DNA of 18,402 nucleotides from JBDKGV01 sp039798005 (GTDB taxonomy: Bacteria > Fibrobacterota > Fibrobacteria > UBA5070), in assembly GCA_039798005.1 (NCBI GenBank), contig JBDKGV010000042.1, forward strand, positions 1 to 18,402, in the 5' to 3' direction. The notes beneath the pieces are model-generated. The model was not told the DNA's origin, made no database searches, and saw only the letters and a program-made list of their open reading frames with translations. Position numbers and translations under genes: made by a program. Positions 14,115 through 18,402 of the stretch are shown here, piece after piece. Each line of letters starts with the position of its first letter. Positions within the stretch are counted from its first letter, which is position 1.

Positions 14115-16883
14115 TCATTGGGCCTGCGCAAACCAATCGCGCAAGGCCTCGTGTGCGACTTCGGGCGTCTTGGCAGGAACATGCCCACCTTCCCAAGTCT
14201 CGGCCAACTGACTCCCGTAGCGTTCCTTGGTGACACGGCTGTCCAGCACCAGGATGGCCCCGCGATCATCCTTGCGACGCAGGAGCCTGCCGACACCTTG
14301 GCGCAACTTCAGCCAGGCTTCCGGCAGGAACACGTCGGAAAAGCCCGATCCGCCTTCGGCCTCGACCTTTTCGGTGCGCGCCGACAGCAGCGGATCGCTG
14401 GGAACCGGGAACGGAAGACGGTTGATCACCACAAGTTCCAGATCCTTGCCGGGCAGGTCGACCCCTTCCCAGAAGCTGTCCAAACCAAGCAGGACCGCAC
14501 CAGGCGTCTTGCGGAACAGAGCCAGGAGCGCATCGCGCGATCCGTCCACGCCTTGAGCCAGAAGCAAGCGACCTTGGGCAAGGAAGTCCCCCTGCAGGGC
14601 TTCACGCGCTTCACGCAAGGCCTTTTCGGAGGTGAACAGCCCGAGAGTACGCACCTGCAATGGCAGCACGACATCGCGCCACGCCTGCAGCAAGGCTGCG
14701 GAGCTTTCCGGCAGGTTCGGCTTTGGCAACCAGCTTCCGACCACGATCCTTGCTTGGGATCGCAGCGAGAACGGACTGGGATGGAACACGGCACGCGTGC
14801 GGGCCAGATCGGTCTTGTCCAGCCCCGCCTTGCGGGCGAAGTAGTCCATTCGCTTGCGCACGGCCAGCGTCGCCGAGGTGCACACAAGCGTGCGCAACGG
14901 AGCGTAGAGCTTGGTGGAGAGCATTTCGGCGGCATCCGCGGGCGACGAGCGAAGGCTCAAGCGGATCGGGTTGTGGTAATCGTCGAGCCAATAGACATCG
15001 TCAGGGTTGGCCGCATCGCACAGCGCCACGAGGTCGCGGCGCACGGTCTGGACGTTCTCGGTCGCCACATCGAGGTCGCCAAGCCAGCCGCGCTCGATGG
15101 CTTCATCCCAAAGCTCCAACGAGGGCCGGATGCGGATCAGCTCCTGGACCAGAAGCTCCAAGGCCGATAGAGCCCCTTGAGGATCGATGCCCCATTGGGT
15201 CGGGATCGAATCGCGGTAGCGAACACGCGCGTCCCCGTTGCGCCGACCGGCTTTTTCCGAGAGCTTCTGGAGGAATTTGTGAAACGCCTTTTCACAGGCA
15301 CGCGCATTCTCGCGCAGTCCATCGAGACCTTGGGAAACGTCCTGGGGCAGCCCGGCAGCCTGCTCCAAGGTCCCGACCAGCCCTGCGGTCACCGTGGCAG
15401 GATCGCAAATCGCGTGCATCACCACACGCATGCGGTTGAGATTCAGGTGACGCCCGAAGTGCTCGTGCGCTGCGGCGGGCAGATGGTGCGCCTCGTCCAG
15501 CACAAGGCGCTCGTAGCTGGGAAGCAGGGCGAAGTCAAGCGCCGCATCGGAAAGCAGGAGCGCATGATTGACCACCAGGATGTGCGCGCCTTCGGAGCGA
15601 CGACGGGCCGCTTGATAGAAGCAATCGCGGAACAGCGGGTGACGCGCAGGGATGGCGGCCCGCGCATCGCTGCACAGGCGGTTCCAGAGACCGGCTTGAC
15701 GCTCGCGGGCAAAGCCCGGGCATTCCTCGGCATCACCCGTGATCGTGCGGGCGGCCCAGCGCACCAGCGGGAGGAACTGCTCCCGTTCCGCGGCTTCCAA
15801 GCGCTGGGGATCCCGCAGATGCTCCAGGTAGCGTCGCACGCACAGGTAGTTCGAGCGTCCCTTCAGGACGGCGGAACGGATTCCCGGTACGATCTTTTCC
15901 AAAAGCGGCAGTTCGCGCTCGACCAGTTGGTTTTGCAGGGTCTTGGTCGCGGTCGAGACGACCACGCGATCCCGTGCACCCAACGACCACAATGCAGACG
16001 GAACGAGGTAGGCCAGCGACTTCCCGGTGCCGGTGCCGGCTTCGACGGCAAGAATCTCCTCCTTGTCAAAGCTCTGCGCGACATCCAGGGCCATGGCAAG
16101 CTGGGATGGCCGCTGCTCGGACTCCGGCTTGAATTGGGCAAGCACACCTTCCGGGGCAAAGATCGCCTCCAAGGCGGCGACATCCAACTCGGTCGGCCGC
16201 GCCCCGCCAAGGCGGGCGTATTCCTCACCGCGAGGTGCCAAGGAAAGGCGTGGAAGAGCGCCCGCTTCCCAAGGCAATACATGGCGCCAAGCACTGTTCG
16301 ACCCGTCCAGCACGCGGGCCCAGCCCCGCAGGACCTCCGGCTCGTCGCGCTCGACCAAAGCGATCTCGCCTTGGATCCGCAGAAAAAGTGCCGCGGTGAC
16401 CCGCGCATCGTTCAAGGCGCGGTGTGCGCGTTCTTCGCCTCCATCAAGGGCGAATTCCTGTGCGAGCGATTCAAGCTTGTGGTTGGAAAACCAAGGCCAA
16501 GCCATGCGCGCCCCGAGCAAGGTGTCGTAGCAGTCGCTTTTGGGACGCTGGATCCCGGCAGCTTGACACGCCTTGTCCAGGAAATGCAGATCAAAGGAAC
16601 TGTTGTGCGCCACCAGAGGGAGCGAACCCGCAAATTCCAGGAATTCCTGCAAGGCCAAGGCCGGCTCATCCCCGGCCGACACTTCGGCAGCGGTGATCCC
16701 CGTCAGGGAGGTGAGGAAGGCCGTCAGAGGGCGCGTCGCACGCACCACCTTCGAAAAGGTCGCTTCGATCTGGCCTTGGCGCATGCGCACCGCACCAATC
16801 TCGAGCATTTCCTCGGTCTTGAAGTCAAGGCCAGTGGTCTCCAGGTCGAAGGCCACGAAATCCGGGCAGGCAGAAAAGGGCAT
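14115..16883 (-). CDS. dinG: DnaQ-like exonuclease / DinG-type Fe-S helicase fusion
   Basis: A two-domain DNA-repair protein of about 922 aa. The N-terminal DEDDh 3'-5' exonuclease carries Asp13/Glu15 (FDLETTG), Asp98 (HNSSFD) and His154/Asp159 (HRALNDAR). The C-terminal superfamily 2, XPD/DinG-type helicase carries Walker A EAGTGTGKS (Lys288), motif II DEAH at 463-466, and motif VI QGVGRLLRR near 860. Between Walker A and DEAH lie four cysteines (348, 388, 404, 421), the arrangement of a [4Fe-4S] domain. The first is in the family-typical NYLC, the last in DCFY. The same exonuclease-helicase order is known in Gram-positive DinG. Start is uncertain: ATG 16883 puts the exonuclease motif close to the N-terminus, but GTG 16934 and ATGs at 16928 and 16901 are in frame, and none has a strong ribosome site. 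It heads a string with gmk and glgC. Confidence 0.92.
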   Translation of the reverse strand: MPFSACPDFVAFDLETTGLDFKTEEMLEIGAVRMRQGQIEATFSKVVRATRPLTAFLTSLTGITAAEVSAGDEPALALQEFLEFAGSLPLVAHNSSFDLHFLDKACQAAGIQRPKSDCYDTLLGARMAWPWFSNHKLESLAQEFALDGGEERAHRALNDARVTAALFLRIQGEIALVERDEPEVLRGWARVLDGSNSAWRHVLPWEAGALPRLSLAPRGEEYARLGGARPTELDVAALEAIFAPEGVLAQFKPESEQRPSQLAMALDVAQSFDKEEILAVEAGTGTGKSLAYLVPSALWSLGARDRVVVSTATKTLQNQLVERELPLLEKIVPGIRSAVLKGRSNYLCVRRYLEHLRDPQRLEAAEREQFLPLVRWAARTITGDAEECPGFARERQAGLWNRLCSDARAAIPARHPLFRDCFYQAARRRSEGAHILVVNHALLLSDAALDFALLPSYERLVLDEAHHLPAAAHEHFGRHLNLNRMRVVMHAICDPATVTAGLVGTLEQAAGLPQDVSQGLDGLRENARACEKAFHKFLQKLSEKAGRRNGDARVRYRDSIPTQWGIDPQGALSALELLVQELIRIRPSLELWDEAIERGWLGDLDVATENVQTVRRDLVALCDAANPDDVYWLDDYHNPIRLSLRSSPADAAEMLSTKLYAPLRTLVCTSATLAVRKRMDYFARKAGLDKTDLARTRAVFHPSPFSLRSQARIVVGSWLPKPNLPESSAALLQAWRDVVLPLQVRTLGLFTSEKALREAREALQGDFLAQGRLLLAQGVDGSRDALLALFRKTPGAVLLGLDSFWEGVDLPGKDLELVVINRLPFPVPSDPLLSARTEKVEAEGGSGFSDVFLPEAWLKLRQGVGRLLRRKDDRGAILVLDSRVTKERYGSQLAETWEGGHVPAKTPEVAHEALRDWFAQAQ

Positions 16884-16996
16884 CTGCCAAAGGTAGCCCA
16901 TGACAGGCCCGAGACGATGCAAGAACATGAACACGGAAGCCGACCCGGCAACCTTTGCCCCTGGGCAGATCTGGCGCTAAAGAAATTGCCTACATT

Positions 16997-17032
16997 CAAT
17001 TTGCCAAAAAAGCAAGTTTTTTGTGAAAATTG
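16997..17032. promoter_or_regulatory. AT-rich imperfect inverted repeat in divergent region
   Basis: CAATTTGCCAAAAAA and TTTTTTGTGAAAATTG flank GCAAG, pairing at nearly every position with a small bulge. It is in the most AT-rich stretch of the window, between the helicase gene and the small gene at 17109. It could be an operator, an upstream promoter element or a remnant terminator. Confidence 0.35.
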
Positions 17033-17058
17033 TTGCATTTCATTGAGCTTCGAATGCA

Positions 17059-17067
17059 TACTATAAG
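17059..17067 (+). promoter_or_regulatory. Candidate -10 region for the two small genes
   Basis: TACTATAAG contains two overlapping -10-like hexamers (TACTAT, TATAAG) about 42 bp before the ATG at 17109. No convincing -35 hexamer is at 16-18 bp, so the sigma factor is open. The rest of 16935-17108 is AT-rich with the inverted repeat listed separately. Confidence 0.35.
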
Positions 17068-17108
17068 GGACAGACAGGATTCTTCATCACTGGGAGCAAA
17101 GCCTCACA

Positions 17109-17546
17109 ATGAGCATCACAAGCATCGGCGCAACGGAGCAAGGATGGCAGGGCACAAGCACTGCAGCCAAGCGCCAGCCTTTGAGCAAGGAGGCCTTCCC
17201 CCTTGACTCCAAGAGCGACAAAGCGCCCAGGATCGACCAGAATACCGCAGAGGAAAAGGCTCTGAACGGCCTCATCGCCTTGGATGGAGCCTTGGAATCC
17301 GGAAATATCGAGGCTGCCCGAAAATCCCTTGAATCCGTACGCAAATCGGCTGGCCTTGTCGGTGAACCGATTCCCGGCATGGTCGATCCCCTTTCCGGTG
17401 TCGCCAAAGCGCTCAAGAGCGGCGATGTGGAGGCCGCGCGCGGCGCTTGGGACGACTTCCAGCAAGCGGTTCGGGACGAGATCGATCCTGAACCGGATTA
17501 TTCCGTCAAGATCACTGGATATTCGACGTTCACGATCGTAGCCTGA
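17109..17546 (+). CDS. Hypothetical helical-repeat protein with STF C-terminal motif
   Basis: A 145-residue protein I do not recognise. Residues 1-45 are polar and probably disordered. Residues 51-80 and 93-123 form two similar helical units, each with the same core (ALESGNIEAAR at 61-71, ALKSGDVEAAR at 101-111), a TPR-like helix-turn-helix. The tail is polar then hydrophobic (YSVKITGYSTFTIVA). No signal peptide or membrane segment. The start ATG has only a distant GGGAG 13 nt upstream. Its first six residues MSITSI and last seven STFTIVA resemble those of the next gene product (MSVTAI, STFSMTA), which suggests both carry the same terminal signals. It precedes that gene by 40 bp and is on the strand opposite flgH. 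Function unknown. Confidence 0.7.
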   Translation: MSITSIGATEQGWQGTSTAAKRQPLSKEAFPLDSKSDKAPRIDQNTAEEKALNGLIALDGALESGNIEAARKSLESVRKSAGLVGEPIPGMVDPLSGVAKALKSGDVEAARGAWDDFQQAVRDEIDPEPDYSVKITGYSTFTIVA

Positions 17547-17586
17547 ACCACCAACTCACTCATCACCGCAGACAAAGGAAAACACC

Positions 17587-17808
17587 ATGAGCGTCACCGC
17601 CATCAACAACACCCCCGCCGCCGAATCCGTCGCCCAGAAAGCCGCCGCGGCGAAGCCCAAGCCCACCGAGGCAGCCAAGACCGCTGCGCCCGCAGAAGCA
17701 GCCAAGGCCCAGCCTGCCGCTCCGACACCGGCTGCGACACCGGCACCGGCAGCGCCCGTCGCCGCCAAGCCGCTGCCCAGCAATTCGACGTTCAGCATGA
17801 CGGCTTGA
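17587..17808 (+). CDS. Small Ala/Pro/Lys-rich protein with STF C-terminal motif
   Basis: A 73-residue low-complexity protein: MSVTAINNTP, then an Ala/Pro/Lys-rich body (residues 11-62, about half alanine, with alternating AP and TPA steps), then the tail LPSNSTFSMTA. It resembles an extended, flexible linker or tether and has no membrane segment or signal peptide. A ribosome site AAAGGA lies 8 nt before the ATG. The low-complexity body could be a chance reading of GC-rich DNA, but the ribosome site, the spacing after the previous gene, the terminator just downstream and the ends shared with the previous product all support a real gene. No function can be assigned. Confidence 0.6.
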   Translation: MSVTAINNTPAAESVAQKAAAAKPKPTEAAKTAAPAEAAKAQPAAPTPAATPAPAAPVAAKPLPSNSTFSMTA

Positions 17809-17825
17809 GTCAAGCAAGGCACACG

Positions 17826-17863
17826 AACAAGAAAGGCCTCCCGATCGGGAGGCCTTTCTTGTT
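17826..17863. terminator. Perfect 38-nt palindromic bidirectional terminator
   Basis: Every base of 17826-17863 pairs around the centre between 17844 and 17845. The core is GGCCTCCCGATCGGGAGGCC with AAGAAA/TTTCTT arms. It lies 18 bp after the small plus-strand gene and 25 bp before the flgH stop on the minus strand, so it can end transcription from both sides. Confidence 0.88.
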
Positions 17864-17887
17864 ATGGAAAATGAGAAAAGGAAAGGC

Positions 17888-18402
17888 TCAGAAGAGCCAA
17901 TCGAACAGCATCGCAAGCACACCTTTTTCCATGGCACTGCTGGTCGATCCCCGACCCGAATAGGTGATGCGCGCATTGGCCAAGCTGCTCGAGCGAACCT
18001 GGTTGTTGGCATCGATGTCCTCGGGCCGAACAATGCCGGAAACCTTCAATATCTCGGTTTCCTCATTGATGACCACTTCCTTCGAACCTTCCACTTCCAA
18101 GTTTCCGTTGGTCAGGACCCCAACCACCCGGGCGCTCACCGTGGCATTGACGTCACCCCGGCGCTGGGTGGTGCCTTCGCCGTCGAAGATACCCTGGGCA
18201 TCGGTCTTGGATTTGGCGCGGGGAACCGCTGACGTCGCCCCTTTGCCCTTCTCCGACTCGAAACGGGTCTTGCTGTCGGTCTTGGTGCGGGTTCCGGCAT
18301 TGTTGGTGGCCTTGTTCTTCTCATCCACGATCACCGTGATCAGGTCATCCAACCGATGGCTCTTGTGATCGGTGAACAGGGAATATTGACGCACGGAATT
18401 TT
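17888..18402 (-). CDS. flgH: Flagellar L-ring protein FlgH (N-terminus outside window)
   Basis: The C-terminal part (171 complete codons) of FlgH, the lipoprotein that forms the outer-membrane L ring around the flagellar rod. Family landmarks are clear: SLFTDHKSHRLDDLITVIVDEKNKA near the left end of the visible part, GEGTTQRRGDVNATVSARVVGVLPNGNL-like segment (here VLTNGNLEVEGSKEV), then SGIVRPEDIDANNQVRSSSLANARITYSG and the terminal FDWLF. The frame stays open through 18402, so the GTG at 18394 is internal and the lipoprotein signal lies outside. It is the last gene of its transcription unit here: the next element downstream is a terminator, and no flgI follows on this strand within the window. 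Its presence indicates a diderm cell with a flagellum or a relic of one. Confidence 0.93.
   Translation of the reverse strand, partial: NSVRQYSLFTDHKSHRLDDLITVIVDEKNKATNNAGTRTKTDSKTRFESEKGKGATSAVPRAKSKTDAQGIFDGEGTTQRRGDVNATVSARVVGVLTNGNLEVEGSKEVVINEETEILKVSGIVRPEDIDANNQVRSSSLANARITYSGRGSTSSAMEKGVLAMLFDWLF

Noticed and set aside
15177..17066. 629-codon open frame on the plus strand opposite the helicase
   Set aside because: No recognisable domain; the minus strand encodes intact Walker A, DEAH and exonuclease motifs over the same DNA.
1..18402. tRNA, rRNA, insertion sequence or phage genes
   Set aside because: None seen on either strand: no transposase or integrase motifs, no terminal inverted repeats and no tRNA cloverleaf recognised by eye.

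Overview
The window reads as chromosomal DNA from a GC-rich Gram-negative bacterium, most likely a member of the Fibrobacterota. Three things point there. A TIGR02147-type (DUF4423) regulator, a family concentrated in that phylum, is present. A divergent pair of secreted or lipid-anchored plant-polysaccharide proteins is present (a CBM3-bearing protein and a GH5 lipoprotein). An outer-membrane flagellar ring protein (FlgH) shows a diderm envelope. The taxonomic call is inference from gene content; no rRNA or tRNA gene was seen.

Left part (1-6.7 kb). A partial minus-strand gene (1-1352) encodes an exported protein with a CBM3-like domain, twelve uninterrupted collagen Gly-X-Y triplets, a short coiled coil and 48-residue RCC1-type repeats that run off the window. 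Divergent from it is a GH5 endoglucanase lipoprotein (1635-2723). Converging on the GH5 gene, with one base between stops, is a minus-strand cluster. In transcription order it is a CoA-binding-fold protein, a TIGR02147 regulator (1-nt stop/start overlap), a TPR protein, and a GT4 glycosyltransferase with a helical-repeat tail.

Middle part (6.6-10.4 kb). A sensor kinase and a NarL/LuxR response regulator (minus strand, 4-nt overlap through a TTG start) lie divergent from two tandem, translationally coupled PAP2-type membrane proteins on the plus strand. The intergenic region carries a perfect 12-bp palindrome. The first PAP2 paralogue has lost both catalytic histidines; the second keeps them. 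Strong bidirectional hairpins flank the module on both sides.

Right part (10.4-18.4 kb). A long minus-strand gene string runs from an exonuclease/DinG-type helicase fusion, through a small membrane protein and guanylate kinase, to GlgC (ADP-glucose synthesis) and a phosphomannomutase/phosphoglucomutase. The two last enzymes can act in sequence: glucose-6-phosphate to glucose-1-phosphate to ADP-glucose, for glycogen. Divergent from the helicase, behind an AT-rich promoter region, are two small plus-strand genes of unknown function whose products share N- and C-terminal motifs. A perfect 38-nt palindrome separates them from the convergent 3' part of flgH, which runs off the right edge.
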